A DNA stretch of 64,000 nucleotides from JAAOIF01 sp965217125 (GCA_965217125.1 OZ244244.1:372001-436000), one strand, 5' to 3'; shown: positions 27,101 through 35,524, counted from the first letter of the stretch. Notes: generated by a model not told the origin, from the letters alone. Translations and numbers: made by a program.

Positions 27101-28237
27101 GTCAATACTAAGCCCGTCGCTTAGAGGCGGGCTGATTGTATAAGTAGCAGCACCACCAGAATTGTTAAAAATAATGTCGTTAATAGCCAAGCCATTAGCC
27201 ACAACCACATTATTAGATGTTGTGCTGATATTTGGTGGCGTAGAATTAACGCTAATACTAATACTGTCGCTAATACCGCTATCACCATTTGCAGTTGCAC
27301 TAATGATAACCGTGCCGATATTAACACCGGTAATTACACCTGTTGTGCTTACTGTGGCAATATTAGTATCTGCTGAACTGTATGTTACTGATGTATCTGC
27401 TGCATTAGCAGGTAAAACTTCTACTTGTGTGGCTATATTATTAGCAACACTAACGCTGGTATTAGTAGCAGTGAGTATAACTGAGGCAACCACAGCAGTA
27501 TTAGTAGCATTATTAGCTACTGTAGCAGTTGCTGTTGTGTCGATTATGTTTGCTGCTGTTGAGGCAGTGCTGCTTGCTAAATCGTCTAAGGCTGCGGCTA
27601 TTAATGCTTTAATTTCCTCAACATTTTGAGCGCCTAAATGAGCAATAACCGCCGCTGTATCAGCATTACTTGTGCTTGCACCAATTTGAGAAATCGCCGC
27701 TAAAATAATAGCGTATTGGTCATTGGCATTATCAGGGTCAATACTGCTGGCAGTTTCTAAATCGCTTGGAACGGTATCAACAACGCTGGTATCCGTGCCT
27801 AAGCCAAACTGGCGGGCAATTTCGCTATTATATTTATCAATAGCCTCATTAAGCGTACCTCTTTTAGCCGCTAAATCAGTAAGTGGAGATACTGCATACT
27901 CACCACCAGCCTGCGTTAATATCGCCGCTGTTATAGCGCCAGTTACGGTAGCAGCTGCACCAGTTGCCTCGTCAGTATAAGTCCCACCACTGCAACTAAT
28001 TAGCATTCTGCCATAATTAGCCTCAGAAAAAGATGCTAAACCAGCATCATCGGTTGTTGCTACATTAGCAGTAGCCGAACCTAATGTGCCATCGGCATTT
28101 ATCGGCGTAGTAAAACAACTCGCACCCGCAACCTTCGCCGCAACTACAGTAACATTAAACCCCGACTCAGAGCTACCACCGCCCCCACCGCAAGAAGTTA
28201 GTAAAGCTATAACAAATAATACTGATATTTTTTTCAT
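24104..28237 (-). CDS. Giant Ig-like repeat lipoprotein with two C-terminal DUF1566 domains
   Basis: 1377 residues from ATG 28237, which has AAAAGGTG at good spacing; a GTG three codons earlier is the alternative. A lipoprotein signal ends in LLTSC, followed by a Gly/Ser linker. In order come a region with many Ala/Thr (about 20-255), a Big_2-like domain (SVTYSSADTNIATVSTTGV), three near-identical putative-Ig repeats (each with GTISGVPT and YTVTASN), a domain of unknown type (about 600-850), a second Big_2-like domain, a fibronectin III-like domain, and two DUF1566/Lcl modules (MIWEVKTADNK with NWRVPGVNELLSIINY; LMWKACDQE with DWRLPNVKELASIVDY). This is a surface adhesin-like architecture. 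The repeats are also near-identical as DNA, so copy number may vary. Confidence 0.85.
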   Translation of the reverse strand: MKKISVLFVIALLTSCGGGGGSSESGFNVTVVAAKVAGASCFTTPINADGTLGSATANVATTDDAGLASFSEANYGRMLISCSGGTYTDEATGAAATVTGAITAAILTQAGGEYAVSPLTDLAAKRGTLNEAIDKYNSEIARQFGLGTDTSVVDTVPSDLETASSIDPDNANDQYAIILAAISQIGASTSNADTAAVIAHLGAQNVEEIKALIAAALDDLASSTASTAANIIDTTATATVANNATNTAVVASVILTATNTSVSVANNIATQVEVLPANAADTSVTYSSADTNIATVSTTGVITGVNIGTVIISATANGDSGISDSISISVNSTPPNISTTSNNVVVANGLAINDIIFNNSGGAATYTISPPLSDGLSIDSTNGTISGVPTAVASATTYTVTASNDAGDSSATVNITVNSTPPTPPNISTTFNDVIAINGSAIEDITFDNAGGAATYAINPSLSAGLSINSANGTISGVPTAVASAITYTVTASNSSGDDSATVNITVNPKAPNIIANTTDVSVVINSNINISFSNSGGAATYTINPSLNDGLSLNSADGTISGVPTIAGAITYTVTASNVTGDSSATVNITVTDLQPFSPPTLEQVQQWVLPEGINATSTSSTYIAAGWGDNGMFSDGNSIVDFAYGKKLTPTAIAANVNYDKYHYLPPLIDPVNTSANVFVNDVLTLSVVDPEINNGDNTNYMALLRVASASTATIFANCDFRNTDANDFDNDNPIIFQDKQEITIRSGGSEAALSLFLGTSYNFLIASVQKAGTNTLATEANLITALQSAQGSNASHPQCQKMQFKAGSDVSSTAELRRLSLASGFLYDDQYNTVLVTPEAVSSVAFTNASANIIVGNTAVVSAVVQPDNATNKSVTYSSADTNIATVDATTGEVSAVAAGSTVITATSTDGGFTDTIDITVTDISTPSGLSATAAGGSINLSWNTVIGATDYEIYRHTADDNANSSMIDNPLSSAGLSYTDAGLETDITYFYWLKACVNATCSDFSAVASATTTLIVVPLNDTGITISGTNSGTATTCSTDSNIPAQDCHQGRDADTNLQKTGAGQAGFDFTKLGSDGAQLTIQNGAYSATGTAANGTKWSCVRDNVTGMIWEVKTADNKDSNYTWGNRTSLVTAANAENSGSGLCGITNWRVPGVNELLSIINYNNYTPSIDSDYFPNTANISFWSEQEVVSNTANAWLVDFNDGASIANNAKSNSFRVRLVSAATAAVSYTNNNNGTITDNTTGLMWKACDQEQVWNDGDPDSCTDGTDGTYTWTVALTEAQNHTFAGYDDWRLPNVKELASIVDYTKASQSINPLFPNTYTTRFWTSTLYANTNSSIGLPNHAWNVSFSIGIIFANGRTAPNRVRLVRTAD

Positions 28238-28246
28238 AATGGTCAC

Positions 28247-29425
28247 CTTTTATTAATAAACTATGCAGAATTATACTCATTTTTTAAGCAATATTAAATT
28301 ATTTTTATTTTTTTTACTATGAGACAGAGGGGCAGAAGTCAGAAGACAGAAAACAGAAAACAGAGGGCAGAACAGAGCAATAGCAAACCTAATAGCACCG
28401 CTCTTGCTCTGTTCTCTGTTCATTAGCTTTGTTTGTGCTTTTTGGTAATGCGACTTCAGTCGCATCTATACCACCCCAATCCTAAAAGCAACAGTAGCAA
28501 AAATCAGCTCGCTCTGTTCTGCCTTCTGTTTTCTGCCCTCTGCTCTCTGTTCATTAGATTTGTTTGTGTGGGTAGAAAAAAGCAGAGCAAGAGCAACGCT
28601 ATTAGAACTGTTTGTGTAAATTTTGTGTCATATCGTCTGTTTGGGGGAGGGCGTGGCAGAGTGTGCCTCAACTCGAGATCCCGACGCCCTCCCCCAAGCC
28701 CCCACCCTAAGAAGTTTATCAAAATCGGGCTTCGCCCTATCGCCTGAACGGCGATTTTTGCCACTGTCGCATTGAGGATTGGGGCGTAATTAGATTTGTT
28801 TGTGTTGGTAGAAAAAGCAGAGAAAAAATAATTACTCTGCTCTTGTTCTGTTCTGCTTTCTGCCCTCTGTTCATTAGCTTTGTTTGTGCTTTTTGGTAAT
28901 GCGACTTCAGTCGCATCTATGGCACCCCAATCCTAAAAGCTACAGTAGCAAAAATCAGCTTGCTCTTGGTAATGCGACTTCAGTCGCATCTATGGCACTC
29001 CAATCCTAAAAGCTACAGTAGCAAAAATCAACTTGCTCTGCTTTTTCTACCCACAGATACATTAGGTATCTGAAAAGGCAATTTCAATCGCCTCATCACC
29101 AGAAAAGGAGACTTTAGTCATAAATGCAAGCACAGATGCGACTGAAGTCGCATTACCAAAAGAAAATACTATCTGTAAAGGCAATTTCAATCGCCTCACC
29201 ACCAGAAAAGGAGGCTTTAGTCATATAAATGCAAGCATAGATGCGACTGAAGTCGCATTACCAAAAGAAAACACTATCTGGAAAGGAGACTTTAGTCATA
29301 TAAATGCAAACACAGATGCGACTGAAGTCGCATTACCAAAAGAAAATACTATCTGGAAAGGCAATTCCAACCGCACTTCAAAAAACCAACCAATTACTAC
29401 ATTAAAAAATAATAAAATACTCTTT
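28247..29425. repeat. Repeat block upstream of the RAYT gene
   Basis: About 1.2 kb without a gene. It contains purine-rich CAGAAAACAGAG-type runs (28320-28400, and the complement at 28500-28560), a full R2 module in reverse orientation (28601-28765), and six exact copies of the 18-base palindrome ATGCGACTGAAGTCGCAT in both orientations (28448, 28899, 28972, 29135, 29241, 29315). Between the later ones are units of GGAAAGGCAATTTCAATCGC and AAAAGGAGACTTTAGTCAT. Frames across it are chance products of the repeats. Confidence 0.85.
28601..28765 (-). repeat. R2 module, reverse copy
   Basis: A roughly 165-base unit that contains a 12-base perfect inverted repeat (GGGGGAGGGCGT at 28643-28654, ACGCCCTCCCCC at 28684-28695), a central CTCGAG, and two more small hairpins (GGGC-TTC-GCCC, and ATCGCC-TGAAC-GGCGAT). 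Other copies: 5553-5717 and 5799-5959 (opposite orientation), 30136-30325 and 63601-63765 (same orientation). It should fold into a multi-hairpin RNA or ssDNA. Confidence 0.8.
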
Positions 29426-29971
29426 ATGAATAAATACAAAAAATTACCCCACATAGATTTAATAGATAATTACCAATTTGTAACCTTTAGAACAAAAGAT
29501 AGTATTGATAATTATATCAAACGCTTAAATGAACAAACCATAAGTAACAAGTCTAAACAACAACAAATAGATGAATATTTAGATGCTTCAAGCAAAGGTT
29601 GTTATTTAAACAATGCAGTGATAAAAATTTTAAGAGAATTTTTTATTACTCAAAAAAATAATTATGACTTAGCGGCATTTTGTATTATGCCTAATCATAT
29701 TCATATTTTATTTAAACAAACTAAAGATTTAGCACAAACAGTTAAGCACTTAAAAGGTGCAAGTAGTGCATTGGTTAATAAGACACTTAGCAACACAGGC
29801 AGTTTATGGGCAAAAGGCTATTATGATAAAGTTATAAGAGACAATAAGCATTTTATTAAAACTTATGAATACATTAAGCATAATCCTATTAAGGCTAATT
29901 TAGCAGATTATCAACATAGGTTTTATGGTATTTATGAGGACGAAGATAATCGGAAAGGCGATTTCAAATAA
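29426..29971 (+). CDS. REP-associated tyrosine transposase (RAYT, Y1/HUH family)
   Basis: 181 residues of the IS200-like Y1 transposase superfamily: FCIMPNHIHILFKQ carries the HUH metal site (His 91 and His 93) and TYEYIKHNPIKANL carries the candidate nucleophile Tyr 147 or 149. Single-copy RAYT proteins nick and mobilise REP palindromes in trans. It is embedded in a field of 18-base palindromes on both sides, which makes them its likely substrates. The C-terminal residues RKGDFK are encoded by part of the dispersed GGAAAGGCGATTTCAA unit, so the stop codon lies in repeat sequence. No terminal inverted repeats are evident. Confidence 0.85.
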   Translation: MNKYKKLPHIDLIDNYQFVTFRTKDSIDNYIKRLNEQTISNKSKQQQIDEYLDASSKGCYLNNAVIKILREFFITQKNNYDLAAFCIMPNHIHILFKQTKDLAQTVKHLKGASSALVNKTLSNTGSLWAKGYYDKVIRDNKHFIKTYEYIKHNPIKANLADYQHRFYGIYEDEDNRKGDFK

Positions 29972-30428
29972 TTAGGGTCAGAGTGCGGTTCCCCCATTTC
30001 CAAAAGAAAATACTATTTGGAAAGGCGATTTCAGTCCCTCATATCCACCAATAAATGCAAGAATAGATGCGACTGAAGTCGCATCTAAACAGAGGGCAGA
30101 GAGGCAGAAAACAGAGAACAGAACAGAGCAGCGCTATTAGAACTGTTTGTGTATTTTTTGTGCCATATCGTCTGTTTAGCACCACAATGGCAGGCTTCGC
30201 GCGGTAGGGCTGGGTAGAGTGTGCCTCAACTCGAGATCTCGAAGGCCATCCACTAAGACCCCACCCTATATAGTTTATCAAAATCGGGCTTCGCCCTATC
30301 GCCTGAAAGGCGATTTTTGCCACTTATAAATTGAGGATTAGGATGCCACTAGATTTGTTTGTGCTGTTGGTAAGGCGACTTCAGTCGCCTCATATCTACC
30401 AGAAAAGGAGATTTTAGTCAAAGCATAG

Positions 30429-30778
30429 ATGCGACTGAAGTCGCATTACCAAAAGAAAATGCTATCTGGAAAGGCAATTTCAATTGCCTCATATCCACCA
30501 GTAAATGCAAGCATAGATGCGACTGAAGTCGCATTACCAAAAGAAAAATACTATCTGGGAAGGGGATTTCAATCGGCTTATATCCACTAGAAAAGGGGAT
30601 TTTAGTCCAAGCATAGATGCGACTGAAGTCGCATTACCAAAAGAAAAATACTATCTGGAAAGGCGGTTTCAATCGGCTTATATCCACCAGAAAAGGGGAT
30701 TTTAGTCCAAGCATAGATGCGACTGAAGTCGCATTACCAAAAGAAAAATGCTATCTGGTAATGCGACTTCAGTCGCAT
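30429..30778. repeat. Tandem repeat of about 100-base units with the palindrome
   Basis: Copies of ATGCGACTGAAGTCGCAT start at 30429, 30517, 30617, 30717 and 30761 (last one the same palindrome in opposite context). The units starting 30517, 30617 and 30717 are spaced exactly 100 bases and share TACCAAAAGAAAAATRCTAT, then GGAAAGG-GATTTCAATCGGC and TATCCACCAGAAAAGGGGA. A diverged palindrome AGGCGACTTCAGTCGCCT is at 30373. Confidence 0.85.
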
Positions 30779-30814
30779 CTATGGCATCCTAATCCTCAAG
30801 GTGATCAAATCTAA

Positions 30815-30839
30815 TTTTTAGAGGGCTTGCTTCTAAAAA
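30815..30839 (-). terminator. Probable terminator of the minus-strand nt5-rpsF block
   Basis: TTTTTAGAGG (30815-30824) and CTTCTAAAAA (30830-30839) pair with one mismatch around a short loop, and A/T runs flank both sides. It lies 25 bases past the stop of the 5'-nucleotidase gene and resembles the hairpin at 24046-24076. Confidence 0.5.
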
Positions 30840-30863
30840 AAAGCACAGCGTGGCAACGGGTGG

Positions 30864-31790
30864 TTATGTTTTGTTTCTAACTCCGCTTGGGACATGTCCG
30901 GTGGAGACATATTGTGAGGCGGATTGGCAGTGTTGGTGTTGGTCGTCGAAGAAAATATCGGCGCCAAATTGTTTTAAGAAAATGCCTTTGTCTAAGCCGC
31001 CTAAGAAGAATGATTCGTCGATGCGGATGCCCCATTGGCGCATGGTGTGGATGACGCGTTTGTGTGAGGGGGCGCTGCGGGCTGTTACTAAGGCGGTTCT
31101 AATTGGGTTGTTGGTTTCGCAAAATGAGGATTGGATTTTATGTAGTGATTTTACAAAGCGTTTGAAGGGTCCGGCTTTGAGCTCTACATTAGCAGCAGTG
31201 CGTTCATTTTCTACAAATGCCTCAATGCCTTTTTCTTGGTAGATTTTTTCTGATTCGTCTGAGAAGATGACAGCATCGCCATCAAAGGCAATGCGTAACT
31301 GTGTTGGGTGTGTATTTTGCGAACTGCTACCAACAATCGATGCTGCGGCAAAACCTAATTGCAATGATTTTTGCACATCTTTGTAGTTGCTAGAGAGGAA
31401 TAGGTCTGCTTCAAATGCACCGACTAAGTTATGCGTGCTTTCGCCGCGGGTGAAGGCGGCGCGGCAGATGTTTAATCCATAATGCTCGATTGAGTTAAAA
31501 ATTCGCAAACCAGTATCAGCGCTATTGCGTGATAGTAGAATGACATCGATTGGGTTTTTTTCGGTGTTGAGTGCTAATAGTTTTTTCACCAGAGAAAATC
31601 CCACGCCCGGTTGCAAGACAAGATTTTCATTTTCTTGTTGGTGTTGGGCATAGGCTTTGACACCGTGCTGTTTGTAGATTTGGTGCGATTTGTCAAGGTC
31701 AAATAAGGCGCGTGAGGAGATGGCAATTACCAATTTATCTTTGCTATTTGGTGGTTTTTTTGGATTTTGCTGTTTGCTGGTTATAGCCAT
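30864..31790 (-). CDS. 5'-nucleotidase, cytosolic NT5C1-like family
   Basis: 308 residues closely matching the cytosolic 5'-nucleotidase I (NT5C1A-like) family: AISSRALFDLDKSHQIYKQH with the HAD-type Asp, VILLSRNSADTGLRIFNSIE, LRIAFDGDAVIFSDESEKIY, ALVTARSAPSHKRVIHT and IFFDDQHQHCQSA. It should hydrolyse AMP or related nucleoside monophosphates in the cytoplasm. Bacterial members are sporadic. It overlaps cpdA by 10 bases, so the two are co-translated; both act on AMP-related nucleotides (cpdA product 5'-AMP could be its substrate). Confidence 0.88.
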   Translation of the reverse strand: MAITSKQQNPKKPPNSKDKLVIAISSRALFDLDKSHQIYKQHGVKAYAQHQQENENLVLQPGVGFSLVKKLLALNTEKNPIDVILLSRNSADTGLRIFNSIEHYGLNICRAAFTRGESTHNLVGAFEADLFLSSNYKDVQKSLQLGFAAASIVGSSSQNTHPTQLRIAFDGDAVIFSDESEKIYQEKGIEAFVENERTAANVELKAGPFKRFVKSLHKIQSSFCETNNPIRTALVTARSAPSHKRVIHTMRQWGIRIDESFFLGGLDKGIFLKQFGADIFFDDQHQHCQSASQYVSTGHVPSGVRNKT

Positions 31791-32479
31791 TGCGTTTGAT
31801 ATTCTAATTTGCCGTTATCGTGCAACATATAATGATTAAAGCCAATTTTGTTTTTATGGTCAAATTGTAATGCAGTTGATGGGCATGAGATAATTTTTAA
31901 ATTGTGTTGCTTAAATTCTGCGGCCTGATGTGCATGACCAAATAATACTGCTTGTATTTTAGGGTATTTACTTAGCAGTGCAAACAGTTCTTCTGGATTT
32001 TCTAAGGACAAGGCATCATCCCAGCTGCTGTTCATCGGCACAATTGGGTGGTGCAAAACTAACAGATTGTATTTAGCGCTTGATTGTTGCAATAATTTAT
32101 CTAATTTGCCCAGTGCCGCTTGGCTGATATAACCACTGGTTTGGTTCGGGCGCACAGAATCAACTGAGATAACTTCCCAGTTGCCTAAACTAAAACGCTC
32201 AAATAGCTGTGTGCCGAATATAGCTTTTAGATTGGCTTGATTGTCATGATTGCCAGCAATTACAAATAGTTGTGCTTGAATGGGCGCCAGCATTTGTTTT
32301 AAAGTTTGATAAGAGCTAAGGCTGCCGTTGTGGGTTAAATCACCACTAATTAGCAGTGCATCAGCGCTAATCGATGTGATTTTATCAATAATTCTTGTTA
32401 GATTATTATGTGCATCAAGCCCAGCAGATTGTGGATTATTGTCAATATGACAATCGCTGATTTGAATTAGAGTATTCAT
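31781..32479 (-). CDS. cpdA: 3',5'-cyclic-AMP phosphodiesterase (CpdA-like metallophosphoesterase)
   Basis: 232 residues with the five metallophosphoesterase motifs: ISDCHID, LLISGDLTHNG, VIAGNHDN, LLVLHHPI and VLFGHAHQAA. Length and order match CpdA, which cleaves cAMP to AMP. The ATG overlaps the alr stop by four bases, and the gene overlaps the nucleotidase downstream. No adenylate cyclase is in the window. Confidence 0.85.
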   Translation of the reverse strand: MNTLIQISDCHIDNNPQSAGLDAHNNLTRIIDKITSISADALLISGDLTHNGSLSSYQTLKQMLAPIQAQLFVIAGNHDNQANLKAIFGTQLFERFSLGNWEVISVDSVRPNQTSGYISQAALGKLDKLLQQSSAKYNLLVLHHPIVPMNSSWDDALSLENPEELFALLSKYPKIQAVLFGHAHQAAEFKQHNLKIISCPSTALQFDHKNKIGFNHYMLHDNGKLEYQTQWL

Positions 32480-33528
32480 ACCGTGCTAACAAAACTAACT
32501 TGATTACTAACGCCAGTGAACAGCTCGTAACTGATGGTATTGCTATAATCTGCCACGGTTTCAACACGCAGTTGTTGATGGCCCCATAAAATCGCCAGAT
32601 CGCCAACATTGGCTTTGAGATTGCCAATATCAACACAAATTAGACTCATACAAACACGACCAACCAACGAGCATAAACTGCCGTTGATAAGCACTGGCGT
32701 GCCAGTTTTGGCATGGCGAGGGTAGCCATCAGAATAGCCAATGCCGATAATGGCAATGGTGGTTTTATGCGGTGCACTCCAAGTAGCGCCATAACTAACT
32801 GTATCACCTGCTTGCAGGGTTTTAATTGATAAAATTGGGGCATACAGTTGCATAACTGGTTTGAGTTGTTCGGCGGCTGTGTTGTCGGCAAAAGGCGATG
32901 CACCATAGAGCATAATGCCGGGGCGAACAAAATCAAATAATGCCATTTTGCTAAGAATTGCAGCTGAATTTGCCATACAGCGTTTATTGGCGTTGTTGGC
33001 GAGTTGTTCAAAGCGTTTGAGCTGGGTGCGGTTGAGGGGATGGTTAATTTCGTCAGCACAAGCAAAGTGGCTCATAGTTGATACAATATTAATTAATCGA
33101 TTGTTTTGAAATTTGCATAAAGATTGATTATATTGTTGTGCAGATAGCCCTAAGCGGTGCATTCCAGTTTCAATTTTTATCCATATATTGGTAGTTTGTT
33201 TAGTGTTTTGTATAATAGTAATTTGAGTGCTATCATGCACAACAATATGGCAATTTAGGCTGATTGCTTGTTGTAATTGTGATTTTGAATAAACGCCTGA
33301 TAAAAGCACGATAGGTTTTGTAGTTATTTGGCGTAGTTTAGCCGCCTCTACCAGATTATTAACTGCCAATAAGTCTGCGGCGTTGATAATTGGGCTAATC
33401 AAGTCAAGATGATGGCCGTAGGCATCGGCCTTTACCATAGCCATAATTTTTGCTTGCGGCGCATACTTTTTAACAACTGATAGGTTGTGTATTAGTGCAG
33501 ATTGTGAAATTGAGGCAACAGCGTGCAT
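32476..33528 (-). CDS. alr: Alanine racemase
   Basis: 350 residues. KIMAMVKADAYGHHL holds the PLP Lys near residue 33, GMHRLGL and GIGYSDGYPRHA are typical, and SYGATWSAPHKT includes the catalytic Tyr of the C-terminal domain. It makes D-alanine for peptidoglycan. It lies 21 bases downstream of dnaB, the usual dnaB-alr order. Confidence 0.95.
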   Translation of the reverse strand: MHAVASISQSALIHNLSVVKKYAPQAKIMAMVKADAYGHHLDLISPIINAADLLAVNNLVEAAKLRQITTKPIVLLSGVYSKSQLQQAISLNCHIVVHDSTQITIIQNTKQTTNIWIKIETGMHRLGLSAQQYNQSLCKFQNNRLINIVSTMSHFACADEINHPLNRTQLKRFEQLANNANKRCMANSAAILSKMALFDFVRPGIMLYGASPFADNTAAEQLKPVMQLYAPILSIKTLQAGDTVSYGATWSAPHKTTIAIIGIGYSDGYPRHAKTGTPVLINGSLCSLVGRVCMSLICVDIGNLKANVGDLAILWGHQQLRVETVADYSNTISYELFTGVSNQVSFVSTV

Positions 33529-33549
33529 TTTTGTTTTAGTTAAACAAGT

Positions 33550-35004
33550 TTAAAATGGTTCTTGCTCAAAATTACTCATATTATTTAGATAAGCGGCATT
33601 CATTTGCTCATCGCTTATTGCTTGGGTTTGTCCGTCATTTGCTAAATTTTCAAAACGGGCATATTGACCATTGAAAGCCAGTTTGATGCTGCCGGTTGGG
33701 CCGTTTCTGTGTTTGGCAATTTTTAAATCTGCTTTGCCAACCTCTTCTGGATTGGAATATCCGTCATCATGATATTGTTCATCACGGTAGATAAAGCCAA
33801 TAATATCAGCATCTTGTTCAATCGAGCCTGATTCGCGTAAATCAGCCATATGTGGCATACGACCTTTGTTTGCCTTAGGTCGAGATTCAACGCCACGATT
33901 AAGCTGAGATAATGCCATTACCGGCACAGCTATTTCTTTAGCCAGCGCTTTTAATGAACGAGATATTTCTGATATTTCTTGCACTCGGTTTTCACTCTTG
34001 CCATAGACGCTCATCAGTTGTAAATAATCAACCATAATCAGTGCAAGCTGTGGATGTTTTCTTTTTAATCGGCGGCATTTTGCACGAATTTCTGTTGGGG
34101 TAATGCTTGGAGTTTCGTCAATCAAAATAATATTTTCTTCTAAGGCTCTAACAGCGTGGTTAAAGCTATTCCAATCAGTTTCAGTCATTGAACCATCACG
34201 CAGTTTTGTGCCGCTAATATGCCCGAATGATGAAATCATTCTCAGCACTAATTGCTCAGTTGGCATTTCTAAACTGAATACCGCTACTGGTTTTGGTTTG
34301 GTGCTGCTAATGGCAACATGCTCAATAATGTTCATAGCAAACGCGGTTTTGCCCATACTCGGGCGACCTGCAATAATCACTAAATCGCCATTTTGCAAGC
34401 CTGAGGTGATTTTATCAAGCTCTTCAAAACCTGTTTCTAAGCCAGTAATGCCAGGTGTTTCCTGCATTTCATGGACACGATTAACCACATCTTTAATAAT
34501 ATCTTTAACATTCACCACATCTTGTTTTCCGCGTGAGACTTGTTCGGCAATTTCAAATATTTTCTTTTCAGATAAATCAATCAACTCTTGCAATTCAATG
34601 TTTTTTGGTTGATAAGCAATATCAGCAATTTGATGGCTAACGCTAATCAGTTGGCGATAAACCGAAAGCTCACGCACATGTTTTGCATAGCTTTGAATAT
34701 TTGAAATACTGGGGGTGTTTTGTGCAATTTGTGCTAAATAGACAAAGCCGCCAATGGTTTCTTCGTTGTTATTTTTTTTAACTTGTTCTTTAACGGTGAG
34801 TATATCCGCAGGTTGGTCGTGTTCTAAAAGTAGGTTGATGGCGTTAAAAATAATGCGATGTGGCACATGGTAAAAATCATTTTCAATCAGAATATCGCCG
34901 ACTTGCTCCCAGGCTTCGTTATGTAACAACAAGCCACCGAGCACAGATTGCTCTGATTCAAGTGAATTTGGCGCTGTATTAACATTTTTGAGCTCTGTAG
35001 ACAT
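33550..35004 (-). CDS. dnaB: Replicative DNA helicase
   Basis: 484 residues: N-terminal DnaB domain (SLESEQSVLGGLLLHNEAWE), linker, and RecA-like C-terminal domain with Walker A AGRPSMGKTAFAMNI, Walker B ALIMVDYLQLM and SEISRSLKALAKE. It is the hexameric helicase of the replication fork. No intein is present. It follows rplI in the common S6-S18-L9-DnaB arrangement. Confidence 0.97.
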   Translation of the reverse strand: MSTELKNVNTAPNSLESEQSVLGGLLLHNEAWEQVGDILIENDFYHVPHRIIFNAINLLLEHDQPADILTVKEQVKKNNNEETIGGFVYLAQIAQNTPSISNIQSYAKHVRELSVYRQLISVSHQIADIAYQPKNIELQELIDLSEKKIFEIAEQVSRGKQDVVNVKDIIKDVVNRVHEMQETPGITGLETGFEELDKITSGLQNGDLVIIAGRPSMGKTAFAMNIIEHVAISSTKPKPVAVFSLEMPTEQLVLRMISSFGHISGTKLRDGSMTETDWNSFNHAVRALEENIILIDETPSITPTEIRAKCRRLKRKHPQLALIMVDYLQLMSVYGKSENRVQEISEISRSLKALAKEIAVPVMALSQLNRGVESRPKANKGRMPHMADLRESGSIEQDADIIGFIYRDEQYHDDGYSNPEEVGKADLKIAKHRNGPTGSIKLAFNGQYARFENLANDGQTQAISDEQMNAAYLNNMSNFEQEPF

Positions 35005-35062
35005 TGTTAAAAATAAGAAAAACCGCTGTTAGAAGTTTTTAATTTTAACTTAGAATTGAGCA

Positions 35063-35515
35063 TCATTGTTGCTCTGAAGCTTCGACTATAACTTTTATTT
35101 CAACACTAATATCAGTGGATAGGACTACATTAACAGTGTATTCACCGACATAGTGAATTGCCTCAGGCATATCTATATCGCGTTTTTCAACTTCATGGCC
35201 GTTGGCAGTTAAGTTAGCAACAATATCAGCTCTGCCCACAGAACCAAATAGTTTGCCTTCATCACTAGCATGGGCTTTAATGTTGCAAACTGCGTTACTC
35301 ATTGCTAACTGTTTGGCTTGTGCTTGTTCGATTGCTGCTAACTGTTTGGCTTCTAATTGTGCTTTAATGGTTTCAAATTCTGCCATGTTAGCGGCCGTTG
35401 CTGGCTTGGCTTTGCCGCTGGGAATCAGAAAATTACGCGCATAGCCAGATTTGACCTTAGCTAAGTCGCCTAATTTGCCTAATTTACCAATTTTTTCTAA
35501 TAAAATTATTTGCAT
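35063..35515 (-). CDS. rplI: 50S ribosomal protein L9
   Basis: 150 residues beginning MQIILLEKIGKLGKLGDL with GYARNFLIPSGKA, a long connecting helix and a C-terminal domain, the normal L9 size. It is 9 bases downstream of rpsR, with AGGAGC before the ATG. Confidence 0.97.
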   Translation of the reverse strand: MQIILLEKIGKLGKLGDLAKVKSGYARNFLIPSGKAKPATAANMAEFETIKAQLEAKQLAAIEQAQAKQLAMSNAVCNIKAHASDEGKLFGSVGRADIVANLTANGHEVEKRDIDMPEAIHYVGEYTVNVVLSTDISVEIKVIVEASEQQ

Positions 35516-35524
35516 AATTAGCTC

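Larger units (their letters stand above)
29972..30863. repeat. Repeat block downstream of the RAYT gene
   Basis: About 0.9 kb. It opens with TTAGGGTCAGAGTGCGGTTC followed by CCCCATTT (29965-29995), then a palindrome copy (30067-30084), a reverse R2 module (30136-30325) and a run of 100-base tandem units. No gene is supported on either strand. Confidence 0.85.

Noticed and set aside
27121..27629. Overlapping frames within the lipoprotein gene
   Set aside because: They arise from its low-complexity Ala/Thr codons; the minus-strand frame is continuous with clear domains.
29101..30800. CRISPR array
   Set aside because: Repeats recur at irregular 40-100-base distances in both orientations, and the spacers are themselves repeats. 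There are no cas genes.
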